Of a stretch of DNA of 64,000 bases, positions 25,499 through 35,138 are shown piece after piece. A program made the translations under genes and the position numbers. The stretch's first letter is position 1, and every line of letters starts with the position of its first letter. Source of the stretch: Geitlerinema sp. PCC 7407 (GTDB lineage: Bacteria; Cyanobacteriota; Cyanobacteriia; PCC-7407); assembly GCF_000317045.1 (NCBI RefSeq), contig NC_019703.1, forward strand, positions 3,398,501 to 3,462,500. The letters are read 5' to 3'. A model generated the notes under the pieces. It saw only the letters and a program-made list of their open reading frames with translations. It had not been told where the DNA came from and ran no database searches.

Positions 25499-26385
25499 GA
25501 TTTGTTTTGTTCTCGTGTAGGTGAATAGTAAGGAAAATGCAGACCCTGTGCTCCTTCTTCAGGAAAGCTTTTGCTCTTAAGTCTCAATACATATTTCTCC
25601 GCTGTAGCATCTGTTCGAGTTGAAAGTTTTAATATAGGAGTTTTAACTTCAGCAATTCCGTGAAGGGCTGACCATTCCACGGGCCAGTCAAGAATTTCTA
25701 GAAGCCACTCCATCTCAGAATTGTATCCAGCATCCCTTCCTATAGCTAAGAGCGTTTTAGCAAAGGATCTGGTTGATTGACAGTCAAAACTACAAGGTAA
25801 GTGAGGAACTGCACGAATACCCATCCATCTCCAGAGTATGTTTGCCTCTAAAGCATTTTTAATTTCTATACTCGTCTTACTCTTCTCTACATCTGTTTGA
25901 GTATGTAAAGCCATTGACCAAGTCGTGTCTATAAACTTCTCTTCTACCCATTTTTTTTGAAAGAACCTATTGCAACAGTCGGGAACCCCAAGTAATTGAC
26001 CTACTGCTGAATCATCTCCCGAATCAAAAGATTGTTGAAATGCCAATATCTTTTCAGGGGAACCAACCACGGTAAGAAAATTAAAAGGTCCCATTAATCT
26101 TGGGCGTACAGGAGTGCTGGCGTAGGGATAATTAGACTGTCCTTGAATTTCTAGTGGAAGGCCAGCCAATCCGTGTTTAATCCATGTTCTAGCCTTATGA
26201 GGAAGTTGTTCTGGAGTGACTTCTTGTAGGCAAAAGGAACGCATACCTGCTACTACAGAAAGCCATTCTATTTCTACCCAAGCTTCTGTAATTAATCTAA
26301 ATCTAGGTTGCCAAACTGCCTTGGCGCGATCGCTCACCCAAGACACTCTTACAAAATCAGGAAGAATAAAATCTAGACGCTCCAT
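25486..26385 (-). CDS. Cysteine-motif protein next to radical SAM gene
   Basis: A 299-residue protein I cannot name with certainty. It has LLGVPDCCNRFF and LPHLPCSFDCQSTRSFAK, a Cys-Cys pair and a CxxxC that could bind metal or an iron-sulfur cluster; this pattern vaguely recalls DUF483 proteins. The gene follows the radical SAM/SPASM gene on the same strand with a 58-bp gap and overlaps the start of the lectin-stalk gene by 13 bp. It may be a partner or target recogniser for the radical SAM enzyme. No membrane segment is seen. Confidence 0.6.
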   Translation of the reverse strand: MERLDFILPDFVRVSWVSDRAKAVWQPRFRLITEAWVEIEWLSVVAGMRSFCLQEVTPEQLPHKARTWIKHGLAGLPLEIQGQSNYPYASTPVRPRLMGPFNFLTVVGSPEKILAFQQSFDSGDDSAVGQLLGVPDCCNRFFQKKWVEEKFIDTTWSMALHTQTDVEKSKTSIEIKNALEANILWRWMGIRAVPHLPCSFDCQSTRSFAKTLLAIGRDAGYNSEMEWLLEILDWPVEWSALHGIAEVKTPILKLSTRTDATAEKYVLRLKSKSFPEEGAQGLHFPYYSPTREQNKSCHH

Positions 26386-26443
26386 ACATTTTTAACTATC
26401 TTTATAATCAGTAATTTGATTCGCGCTAGTAATGTTATCTAAA

Positions 26444-27676
26444 TTAGTAAACAGCAAAAGTATCTTGATGAGGAACATGCTTGGGAGTATTTTTGTAGTC
26501 CATAATTGCTCTGTTTAATCCTTGCTCAAACAACAACAATGCACGAGCAATATTTATGTTCCGTCCCTCTATCCAACCGTCAAGAATGATTTTTTCTAAT
26601 TGCTTGCGATCAGAGCTAAGTGAAATTGGATTTAACCCTTGTTTAAGCAACTCTTGCTCAAACGTTTGATATAGGGCTTGCCAAACTTCACAGTCTCTTG
26701 TGCGGTTCCGCCAATCCCCATCCATTGCAGTGCCGGGACAATCTCCTTTGCACATGAGGAAAAAGCGACAGTCCTTGCAACCGCCATACTGTTGTGGTGT
26801 ATAGTACAAGGCTAGATAACGCTCGAAACCCTCGATATCGGATTTAGTAAAGTCAATGCCATCCTTGTTAGTTCGTCCACAATTGCTGCTTTGACCATTG
26901 CCTTCTATCCCCCTTACGGCTCTAGTAGTATAGGGATCGCACGCATTCCAGTTACAGGTTGAATATTCATCTTTACCCAGCAACATATTTCGCATATCTT
27001 GAAATATGTCGAATTTAAGAGTGATAAGTTCTTTTTCTAACTGTTCAAAATTAAGGAACGCCTGAATATTTTCTTCAGTACTGAGAGCATATTCATGCTG
27101 AATGAACTCATTCTCTACTTCAAGGATATGTAGACGTGCTGAAGTAATTCCAAGTTGCTCTAGATATTTAAACCACTCATTCATAATTGGCAACTTGTCT
27201 TGAGTAGCATTAACACGATGAAGGGTAACAATTAAACCTGGCGCAAGTCCTTCCTGGCAAAGCTTCTCAATTGCTTTTTCTGTCTTAGCGGTAGTTTGAC
27301 GGGTTCGGTCTAATGTACCGGCCCAACGCAAATCATTCAGTTCTCCAGGTCCATCAATGGAGATACCGACCCCAACTTGGTATTGCTTAAATAGGCTAAT
27401 GTGCTCGTCATCAATTAATATTCCATTGGTCTGAATACCGTTTCTTCCGTATCTCTCTAGTCCCCATGACCACAGCTTCTTTAGATCTTTCTTAGGAATT
27501 AGTAACGCCTCTCCACCAAATAAGCTAAAAGGTTTAGCCTCTCTTTCCAAAGCTAGTCTTATCTCTTCAAGGTCATAAGAACGAGCAACATTACCAGCAT
27601 CCCTTTGAGGATTTTGATAACAGTAGGAGCAGTGAAGATTACACTTTACCCCAAGTGGTCGCAATTCTATTGTCAT
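26444..27676 (-). CDS. Radical SAM/SPASM enzyme, probable peptide or protein maturase
   Basis: A 410-residue protein. CNLHCSYC at residues 12-19 is the CxxxCxxC cluster site, followed by the SAM-contacting FSLFGGEALL and NGIQTNGIL. The C-terminal half has SPASM cysteines (NCGRTNKDG, then CKDCRFFLMCKGDCPGT). SPASM enzymes usually modify peptides or proteins by cross-linking side chains. Upstream by 45 bp is the stalk gene that ends in a proline run; downstream is the Cys-motif protein. No short precursor peptide is obvious, so the substrate could be a stalk protein tail. Substrate assignment is inference. Confidence 0.85.
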   Translation of the reverse strand: MTIELRPLGVKCNLHCSYCYQNPQRDAGNVARSYDLEEIRLALEREAKPFSLFGGEALLIPKKDLKKLWSWGLERYGRNGIQTNGILIDDEHISLFKQYQVGVGISIDGPGELNDLRWAGTLDRTRQTTAKTEKAIEKLCQEGLAPGLIVTLHRVNATQDKLPIMNEWFKYLEQLGITSARLHILEVENEFIQHEYALSTEENIQAFLNFEQLEKELITLKFDIFQDMRNMLLGKDEYSTCNWNACDPYTTRAVRGIEGNGQSSNCGRTNKDGIDFTKSDIEGFERYLALYYTPQQYGGCKDCRFFLMCKGDCPGTAMDGDWRNRTRDCEVWQALYQTFEQELLKQGLNPISLSSDRKQLEKIILDGWIEGRNINIARALLLFEQGLNRAIMDYKNTPKHVPHQDTFAVY

Positions 27677-27721
27677 TGCTCATGTACCTATATCTCTACT
27701 ACCACTACTGTCAAGACCATT

Positions 27722-28537
27722 TCAGAGGCTGCTGTCTCGAAAAACTGGTGGTGGCGGTGGTGGTGGCGGTGGTGGTGGCGGATTGGAATCCCGGAGGCTA
27801 CCTGCATAAGTAATATTTCCTCCAACGACTAAGTTTCCTTGAACTACTAAATCACCATTTCCACCCCATTCTTTTCCAATAATTACCCCATTCTTGTTTA
27901 AGAGGTAGAGCAGTTCATCTCCAGTAATATGCATACGCCCTGAAGTCCGGATTGTAGAGCCAAAGTCGATATCTCCATTAACTCTCAACTTACTGTTAAT
28001 TAAGGTTTCGCCCCAATCACTACCCCAATTAATACCCAAGCTACTGCCAGCATCGACCAAAGCTCTGCCAGGACTACCCCGACGACTGGAATGCCCTAAT
28101 CGGAAATCAGCTGCTCGAATTGTGGCTGAAAATTGCTCAGCCACATCAAGCCCAGAGAGTTGTCCTTGTTGCAGTGAACTAAGTGATTGGTCGTGAGTAC
28201 TGAGCCGTTGGTCGTGAGTATTGAGTGATTGGTCGTGAGTACTGAGCCGTTGGTCATGAGTATTGAGTGATTGGTCGTGAGTACTGAGCCGTTGGTCATG
28301 AGTATTGAGTGATTGGTCGTGAGCGTCAAGCTTTTGCCCATCTGCTAAAACATTTCGTCCAGAAATTTGAGCATCGCCTTGCACAATTAGCTTTTGAGTT
28401 GTAATTGACTGAGACAACTGTTGTTCAAGCTCAAGAATATCTTGCTGATATTGCTTAACTTCTGTCTCAAGTGTACTCACTCTGTCCTGTAAGGCTTTCA
28501 CCAAATCCGTTAGCTGATCAAGTGTTAGTGGTGCCAT
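27722..28537 (-). CDS. Coiled-coil stalk/tail-fibre-like protein with poly-proline end
   Basis: A 271-residue protein with AGGAG before its ATG. Residues 1-65 (MAPLTLDQLTDLVKALQ, then coiled coil) are shared with the frameshifted paralogue at 24822-25498. Next come about seven LSTHDQS/LNTHDQR heptads, then a beta-rich fibre-like section (LRVNGDIDFGSTIRTSG, MHITGDELLYLLNKNG, GDLVVQGNLVVGGNITYAG), and a C-terminus of twelve prolines followed by VFRDSSL. It resembles trimeric phage or pilus tip fibres. It sits between the giant protein and the radical SAM gene. Surface display or a particle adaptor is inferred. Confidence 0.7.
   Translation of the reverse strand: MAPLTLDQLTDLVKALQDRVSTLETEVKQYQQDILELEQQLSQSITTQKLIVQGDAQISGRNVLADGQKLDAHDQSLNTHDQRLSTHDQSLNTHDQRLSTHDQSLNTHDQRLSTHDQSLSSLQQGQLSGLDVAEQFSATIRAADFRLGHSSRRGSPGRALVDAGSSLGINWGSDWGETLINSKLRVNGDIDFGSTIRTSGRMHITGDELLYLLNKNGVIIGKEWGGNGDLVVQGNLVVGGNITYAGSLRDSNPPPPPPPPPPPPVFRDSSL
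28182..28330 (-). repeat. 42-bp tandem coding repeat (heptad pairs)
   Basis: About three and a half copies of a 42-bp unit with near-identical sequence encode paired heptads LNTHDQRLSTHDQS in the stalk protein. The near identity at DNA level suggests recent expansion and likely length variation. Confidence 0.8.
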
Positions 28538-28555
28538 TTGCTTGTTCTCCTATCT

Positions 28556-31500
28556 TTACGTCCAAAAAGTATATAAAACTTGTAACTTCAGACTTTCAAA
28601 TGGTGGTGGAGCGGATCCGCCTTTTGGTTTGAGTTTGATTACAGTCGTTCCTGAAAGGGGATTTCCCTGCACTCCAAAAATGTCTGGGTCGCCTTGTCCA
28701 GTAAAAAAGGCTTTTTGATCATTTAAATGACTTACTAAGTTGGTTCCAAGCGGAATAAAGAAATCCCTCTGATCCTGCAAAGTTCGCTGCTTTCTCAGTT
28801 GAACTTTGATTCTATCAACTAAATCAGTTGTCCAAATATCTCCTAGATGAGTCACCTCAATTGGATAGTCGGTTTCCTTTAAGAACTGTCCGCTACCCCT
28901 AATTTTACCAGTTAAGAAAATTGCAGCGATGCGACCAGTTCTTGCTTCAGGTGCATTGATACTCTTAAAGTGGCGATCTCCGAAATCAGATTGACCTACA
29001 TCTTCTGGCGAAGGTCTTAGGGTGACAAACAATTTACCAGCTTCTTTGGTCACAGAATAACTAATAGATCTCCTGATGTTCCATCTTACTGGAAGTGTAG
29101 TGCCGTCAGGAAGAAAAGTAATTTCTATTGGCTCTGTTTCTAAATCTTCAATTCGCCAGTTTGTGGAATCTTCAGCTTTAATAGAAACTTGTTCTGAAAT
29201 AGAAATGCCGTTCTTGCGAAACTCTTGAATCCATAGCTGATTGAATCCAGGTCTCCACAACTGCTCAATCAAACTCTTCTCATCATCCTGAATATTCCTA
29301 TTAAGGCGGTCGAGTTGATCCAGGTAAATCTGCCACTCTTGGGGAACACTAAATAATACTGGTCTCTCTTCTACATGAGGCGCAATGACTAGCCTAAATC
29401 CTTCAGGGGTGAATAAAGATTTGATTTGTTGAGGAGTTAAATCCCACTCAAAGTTGTCTGAGGCTTGAGAGGGGTCGCTAGGTGAACTAAATTCTTGCCC
29501 AATAATCTGGCTCCAGTTTGTAAAATTATCGAACCAAGAACCCTCTCTTGGTAGAACAGGTATTCTTTGACGTGAAGGATCTACAACGCTAAACGCGGCA
29601 TAGTAGTATCTGAGCAATTCTCGATAAGCTTTGAAAGCATACTGGAGTTGCTCCACATAGTCTTCGCGCAGACGACTAGCTGTACCTGCAGCTAAATTAG
29701 GCAATCGTAGTGCGGGTTGACTTAACGTACCTCGAATCCGGCTAGCTTCAACCCCTCGACGTGCTGCCGCTTGGGATAAAGCTCTCTTAGCTTCTAAATT
29801 GAATTGTGCTGATTTCACTTTAGCTTGAGCAGCTTGGTGCCGTTTCTCCGAAGCTTTGAGGGAATTCAATCGAGCATCTTTAACTTTTATTTCTCTCAGT
29901 TTGGCTAGATCAGCCACTTTATTTAGTAGAGTGGCTTTCGATACTTTCAAATCTGCAGCTTTATAAAGTAACCCTACACGCTCTAATTCCTCCACCATGT
30001 TATCGAGAGCCGCTTTGGCATTGGCTTCACTTAGCAATGCATTAGTCTCGTCAATTCCACGTATTTCGAGATCAATATTATTTGTAGGGAGTTTGTCGGT
30101 CTGTAGTTTGTTCAAATCAAGTAGCAACTGGGTGCGCTGCGTATTATCTTCTCCTTTCAGCCAAGGTAGTAAACTCTGTTTGAATTTATCGATACAAGTT
30201 TCAAGATATGTTACGCTCTGCTGGGCAGCATCAACAGCAGATTTAGGGGAAGATGTGTCTTTGACCGCAGTAATGTCACTAATTCGCCTGTCTAGCTCTT
30301 GCTGCCACGGGTCAAGATACTTCTGAAGTTCACCTCGAATAATTTCTGGGTTGATCAGGGAAGACTCTAAATTTGCCAACACTTCTGCTTGGCTTTGACT
30401 ATCAGGAAACAACTCCTTGACTAAGGTCTCTGCTTCTTTCTGTACAACATTATTCCACCATTGCTGGTTGTCTCGTTTATTACGAATCCAGGTGGAAATT
30501 GCATCCTGGCGGAAATTAACTGCTTCTTGTCCTACGCTGGTAACGACTAGCTTCGCAAAACGTTCAGCAGCCTCTCGAAGTCCTTCCTCAGTTTGTAAAT
30601 CTTCTACTTTCTTGCCGATCGCCTTACTAAGCGCTTTAATTTCCTCTACATTATTTTTGGTGTTCTTAAATAAGTTGTCGCTGAGTTGATTAAGAAATTG
30701 GCGAGGACTATCGTACTGGATTGCCTTAAGCGTTGTTCCTAATCTCCCCAAGTTCGGAATATCTTTCTGGAGGTCCCTATACGAGTCCTCTAAAAGCTGA
30801 GTTAGAACAGGAACCTCTGGAAGATCGAGAATAACGATCGCATCCTTAAACAGTTGTTCATCTAAAATTTTCGGTAAATTATCAAGTATCGGACCTAAGT
30901 TAGAATCCAATTGATCGAAGAACTGATTAAGCTGCGTTGCTCCTTTTGCTCCTAATGTATTTAATTCTTTTTCGAGATCAACTCCAGCAGCCTGTGCAAT
31001 AGCAAAGCCATTATCAATCAGACCGACCAAAATTTCTTCTGGAGCTTTATTCTCAATTACACCGTTTGCTAGTTCACCGATCGCACCTCCTATTTCCGCA
31101 CCCAATGCTGCCCCTGCAGGCCCCCCATATATAGTTCCTATTACGGCTCCAACAAAACGACAGATACCGCCGACAAGCTTACGGCGTTTCTCTTTCTTCT
31201 TTCGTTCTGCTTCTGCATCTTTGGCTCTCTGGAGTTCTGATCTGGCTGTTTCTAAGTTCGTGTTCAACTGCTTAAACAAGGTTGCTTCTACCTTATAAGC
31301 CATTGCCCCAATCTGTCCATTGGCAGTTATTTCATCACCATCGATAGTGATTTTAGTCGGCTTTTCAAGTAGACTCTTCAATAAATCAATTTCTCTGAGG
31401 ATAGCTTTTCTAGCTATTTTGACTTTCTCTGATTCTTTAAGAGCTTTCTCCCGAGTATTTTTGGCTATATCAACATCTCTTTTCGCAATGTCTACGCTGT

Positions 31501-34500
31501 TGTTGACTTGACGTTTACTAATTTCCTCAGCATCTCTTTCTAACTTAGCAATTCCCTCGTCTAATTTACTGATCTCTACAAGAGCATCCTGCCGCTGAAC
31601 TTCAATATCAGCTGCTTCATAAAGCATTTCATTAGCAAGAACTTCAAACTGAGTAGCTAAAGACTCAAACTCTGCTACTTCTAAATCTGCCTCGGCTTCC
31701 CGAACCTCAGCGATCGCCGCCATCATTTGTTCTCGATAATCGGCTGTATTAAGCAATAGAGGTTGCTTAAGTAAGCTGACAATTTCATCAGCAACATTCC
31801 CATCAATCTGTTTTTGTAGGGCAGCTCCATATTTATCTTCATAATCTTTAAGGTTGTCAACTGCATTTTTTAAGTTATTTGTAGCATTCTTCCAACTTAG
31901 ATCAGGGAATTCCCCTTCATACCGCCCATCAATATCCTGTGGATTATCTTCAGACACTGCAGGAACGGTCGCTGACAAACTAGCAGCTAAACTGAGCAAA
32001 CTTACCTCAACATTATTTGGATAAGATGCTATCCAGTTAATTAACAGAAAGGAAGCATCAACTTGATAAACGTTTAGATTAACTGCCTCTGAGTCTTGTT
32101 CTACTTGATAAGTCTTATCGCTTTCCTTAAGCTGTGGATCAACGATTAACCAGCGTTGTCCCTTCAATACAGGACGAACCGTTGCTTGTCCAGATAGCCC
32201 TCCTATAAGAGTCTGAATATCGGAGGGAATATTCCCTCCTTCAAGAGTTGATACTAATGTAGGACCAACCACTCCGATAAGGTTTAATTGTCCAATTTCT
32301 GGAGAATTGGATGATGAAGCTAGCCAATAGCGGGTTTGCCACCAAGGTTTAATTTCACTTGACGCTTCAGGTAGCTCGTTAAGCAAGAGTTGTTCTCGAC
32401 AGAAAACGAACCGTACTGCTTTTTGCAAATCATCTATCTGTCTAAGTATTAGATTGTGCCTGAGCTTGGCTTCTTGAGGTGAAGTATTTCGACGTAGAGG
32501 TTGCACAATCAACTGGCGCTCTAAATCCAACTCATCTAGCTTTATTTGAAGCAAAGACAGAAGAAGAACTTTGAGACCAATCCCACCGTCCGCAACTATT
32601 TTCTGAAGTGCAGTACGAGTTGCTGTGCCTAGCTGATTTGTGAGCTGATCAATAAAGTCTGGGATAGGTTGTGGTGCCCAAATAGGAGCAAAACCCTTAG
32701 TAACTTGCGGAGCAATAGATAGATTAACTTCTCGTGCATGTCTTGCCAAGTCAAAAGCAGCAAAAGCTAAAGGTAAACCACTTCCCTTACTATTACCTCC
32801 TGTACTCAATAATTGGTTAACAGATTCGGATACTAAACGGGAAGCACGCGAACCCAACGGCATAGCCGTCTTGATCGCACTTTTAACAAGTAGTAAATCT
32901 CCTGTTCCTTCAGCCATGCGCGCCAATAGGATGAGCGCATTCATGCCAGCACGGGATTCCCAAACATTACTGGATTCTATTGAAAGCTGAATCCAACCCG
33001 CAAATTGCTCAAAGAGTACCTCGCTCGGTGATTCAAATTGCTTAAAGGCTTGGCTAGGGATAGCTCCAACGGCAAGTGCAGTTAATCCCAACTCTAACCG
33101 TACGGCAGCAAGTAAGGCTTTGAGTGCAGCATCAAGATCGCTGCGATTTATGAGATTCTCTAGACGAGTAGCAAATACGCCATAAGTGTCAAGCTGCAAG
33201 CTTACTCCCAGATGCACTAATTCTGCCAAAATTGGTCGAATTGCATTTAGATCGAGACCTGCAGGGGGCTCGGTGGTGTCGTTCTGGAGCCAATCGGGTA
33301 GCTGCTGACTTAAATATTGAGTGACGATGAGATCGCCCTCGTTAACGGACGCGCGGGCAAGTCGTCCCCGTAGGCCATCCCAAATATCTAGCTTTAACCA
33401 ATTAGATAATACTTGCTCATTCGTTGTGGCCGTTTGGTTTATTATGTCTATCCAGGCGGGTTGATTTGCAAGGGTTTCTTGGATTAGGCTGCCAGAGCGA
33501 ATTAGTTTAGAATCCAAGGAAAACTGGGAAATTTGTTGCCTCAGATAGGTAACTAAAGCCAAATTAAGGCGGTCGGATTGTTCAAAACTGGAAGCACTTA
33601 AGACTAGAAGCGCAGGTTCGGCCAGGGGGCTCACTAAACGTTGTTTGAAAGCAGTTCTTATTTGAAGCGTCTTATTAGCAATCTCTTGAACAACTAAATC
33701 AAAATTACTAATATCAGCAATTTGATTGTTAAGATTGTCCAGTTTCTTAAAATATTCCTCCCTCTCAGGCGTAATGGTACCAATAGGTTTCCCAGGGCGA
33801 AGCTCCGGTAAGGCATTTTGAGAAGATAGCTCTACCTCTGGTTTAAACTTATCGTCAGTAAGCTTTGAGCTCTCTTGTAGAATCACTGTCTTAAAAACTT
33901 CCAATTCCTCTTCCAATAGTCTTGCTGCCCGACTTCTTAAATTGTTGATTAGAGGAGTAGAATGCCATTCCGGGCAGGAGTAAAGAAGCTGACGAATTTC
34001 AACCTGTGTATTTTTCCAAAAAGACGGAACATCATCTAACTGTTGGCTGTTATTAACAACAGTTTTGAGAACTCTTTCGCTTAGGTCTCCCCAAAAGGAA
34101 ACTGTTGTTGGGACACTGATTTGTCTATCTTCTTGAATAACCACACCTTGCTGTTGTGCTAATGCAAGAATTAGCGAGCCAGAAGCAAAAATTGACTCTA
34201 GTTTGATAGCGTCTAACAATTCTCTATCAAATACATGATCAGTTAACCATTGACAAAAATCTTGAGTCTCTTGGGTTACTCCTGCGTTCAGTTGGCTTAG
34301 GAAGGTTTTTCTTAAGATTCTTAGAACTAGAGGATGAATCGCCGCAGGTTGGTAGTTAGCATGTTGAGGCTCAAAAAAACCATCACCTCCCGGATTTGTG
34401 TTAGGCGATTTCTTCCGAAAATCAGCCCAGCTAACCACCCAACTTTCTACTTCCTCCCACTCTGTCGAAAGATCCCCTCCAGTTGCAGCAACAGTTAATT

Positions 34501-34990
34501 CTCGTGAAACAGATTGGTTATTCAGAATCTCCTGTAGAAAAGCAGGTGTAAATTCTCTTACCCACAGACGTTGCTTTGAATTAGTATTGCCTGAAGCATC
34601 ACTTAAATAATCTTGAATTTGCTTGGCAATATCAAATATGTTCAGCAAATCAGTATTAGATTCTTCAACAAAGTCTTTAGCATCACTCTTAGTTTCCAAT
34701 GAGCTTCGAAGTCTCACACCTAAAGCAAGTCGCTCCGCGGATCCCGCTTCCGTAGCCAGCACAGGTCCAAACTTAGGTAGAGGAGATGACTGAGACAGAA
34801 TCTTGATTTCGTCTAACCAAGCCAGTGCTGGAGTATCACCGCTTAGTAGTGCTTCAACTTCACTTACAAAGCTGTCAGCATTACTCAATTTTGATGATCT
34901 CAACAAAGAAGCTAAGTCTCGCTTCACTTCTTCTTGTGAACTGCTGCTTCCTTTTCTGACGGCTTCGGCGAAAACATTTACTGATTCCAT
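28556..34990 (-). CDS. Giant 2144-residue helical protein with glycine-rich putative membrane segment
   Basis: I do not recognise a named family. About the first 1100 residues are helical with many Leu/Ala/Gln repeats. Residues about 1140-1270 form a long charged coiled coil (VAEFESLATQFEVLANEMLY, AKRDVDIAKNTREKALKESE). Around 1275-1310 is GAVIGTIYGGPAGAALGAEI, a glycine-zipper-like hydrophobic stretch. Further coiled coils follow, then a beta-rich C-terminus ending LKLQVLYTFWT. The order of helical shell, membrane-active segment and beta C-terminus loosely resembles TcA toxin subunits, but I see no diagnostic motif. AAGGA precedes the ATG. It heads the run to the stalk and radical SAM genes, with an 18-bp gap to the stalk gene. 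Confidence 0.65.
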   Translation of the reverse strand: MESVNVFAEAVRKGSSSSQEEVKRDLASLLRSSKLSNADSFVSEVEALLSGDTPALAWLDEIKILSQSSPLPKFGPVLATEAGSAERLALGVRLRSSLETKSDAKDFVEESNTDLLNIFDIAKQIQDYLSDASGNTNSKQRLWVREFTPAFLQEILNNQSVSRELTVAATGGDLSTEWEEVESWVVSWADFRKKSPNTNPGGDGFFEPQHANYQPAAIHPLVLRILRKTFLSQLNAGVTQETQDFCQWLTDHVFDRELLDAIKLESIFASGSLILALAQQQGVVIQEDRQISVPTTVSFWGDLSERVLKTVVNNSQQLDDVPSFWKNTQVEIRQLLYSCPEWHSTPLINNLRSRAARLLEEELEVFKTVILQESSKLTDDKFKPEVELSSQNALPELRPGKPIGTITPEREEYFKKLDNLNNQIADISNFDLVVQEIANKTLQIRTAFKQRLVSPLAEPALLVLSASSFEQSDRLNLALVTYLRQQISQFSLDSKLIRSGSLIQETLANQPAWIDIINQTATTNEQVLSNWLKLDIWDGLRGRLARASVNEGDLIVTQYLSQQLPDWLQNDTTEPPAGLDLNAIRPILAELVHLGVSLQLDTYGVFATRLENLINRSDLDAALKALLAAVRLELGLTALAVGAIPSQAFKQFESPSEVLFEQFAGWIQLSIESSNVWESRAGMNALILLARMAEGTGDLLLVKSAIKTAMPLGSRASRLVSESVNQLLSTGGNSKGSGLPLAFAAFDLARHAREVNLSIAPQVTKGFAPIWAPQPIPDFIDQLTNQLGTATRTALQKIVADGGIGLKVLLLSLLQIKLDELDLERQLIVQPLRRNTSPQEAKLRHNLILRQIDDLQKAVRFVFCREQLLLNELPEASSEIKPWWQTRYWLASSSNSPEIGQLNLIGVVGPTLVSTLEGGNIPSDIQTLIGGLSGQATVRPVLKGQRWLIVDPQLKESDKTYQVEQDSEAVNLNVYQVDASFLLINWIASYPNNVEVSLLSLAASLSATVPAVSEDNPQDIDGRYEGEFPDLSWKNATNNLKNAVDNLKDYEDKYGAALQKQIDGNVADEIVSLLKQPLLLNTADYREQMMAAIAEVREAEADLEVAEFESLATQFEVLANEMLYEAADIEVQRQDALVEISKLDEGIAKLERDAEEISKRQVNNSVDIAKRDVDIAKNTREKALKESEKVKIARKAILREIDLLKSLLEKPTKITIDGDEITANGQIGAMAYKVEATLFKQLNTNLETARSELQRAKDAEAERKKKEKRRKLVGGICRFVGAVIGTIYGGPAGAALGAEIGGAIGELANGVIENKAPEEILVGLIDNGFAIAQAAGVDLEKELNTLGAKGATQLNQFFDQLDSNLGPILDNLPKILDEQLFKDAIVILDLPEVPVLTQLLEDSYRDLQKDIPNLGRLGTTLKAIQYDSPRQFLNQLSDNLFKNTKNNVEEIKALSKAIGKKVEDLQTEEGLREAAERFAKLVVTSVGQEAVNFRQDAISTWIRNKRDNQQWWNNVVQKEAETLVKELFPDSQSQAEVLANLESSLINPEIIRGELQKYLDPWQQELDRRISDITAVKDTSSPKSAVDAAQQSVTYLETCIDKFKQSLLPWLKGEDNTQRTQLLLDLNKLQTDKLPTNNIDLEIRGIDETNALLSEANAKAALDNMVEELERVGLLYKAADLKVSKATLLNKVADLAKLREIKVKDARLNSLKASEKRHQAAQAKVKSAQFNLEAKRALSQAAARRGVEASRIRGTLSQPALRLPNLAAGTASRLREDYVEQLQYAFKAYRELLRYYYAAFSVVDPSRQRIPVLPREGSWFDNFTNWSQIIGQEFSSPSDPSQASDNFEWDLTPQQIKSLFTPEGFRLVIAPHVEERPVLFSVPQEWQIYLDQLDRLNRNIQDDEKSLIEQLWRPGFNQLWIQEFRKNGISISEQVSIKAEDSTNWRIEDLETEPIEITFLPDGTTLPVRWNIRRSISYSVTKEAGKLFVTLRPSPEDVGQSDFGDRHFKSINAPEARTGRIAAIFLTGKIRGSGQFLKETDYPIEVTHLGDIWTTDLVDRIKVQLRKQRTLQDQRDFFIPLGTNLVSHLNDQKAFFTGQGDPDIFGVQGNPLSGTTVIKLKPKGGSAPPPFESLKLQVLYTFWT

Positions 34991-35138
34991 AGTTCGGTCC
35001 TTGTGAGGAAGTGACTAATAGACTAGCTTTAGAAGATTTCAAATTGTCTCTTTTTCGAGAGCTATCTCAGCTTCTTGTAAATCTGAACTGGCTCTATTGA
35101 AGTACTGGATTGTGTATGAATAAAGGCGCTAGGTTATT

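Noticed and set aside
28556-34990. TcA insecticidal toxin subunit
   Set aside because: Overall order of parts is suggestive, but I see no diagnostic TcA motif and no TcB/TcC partner genes.
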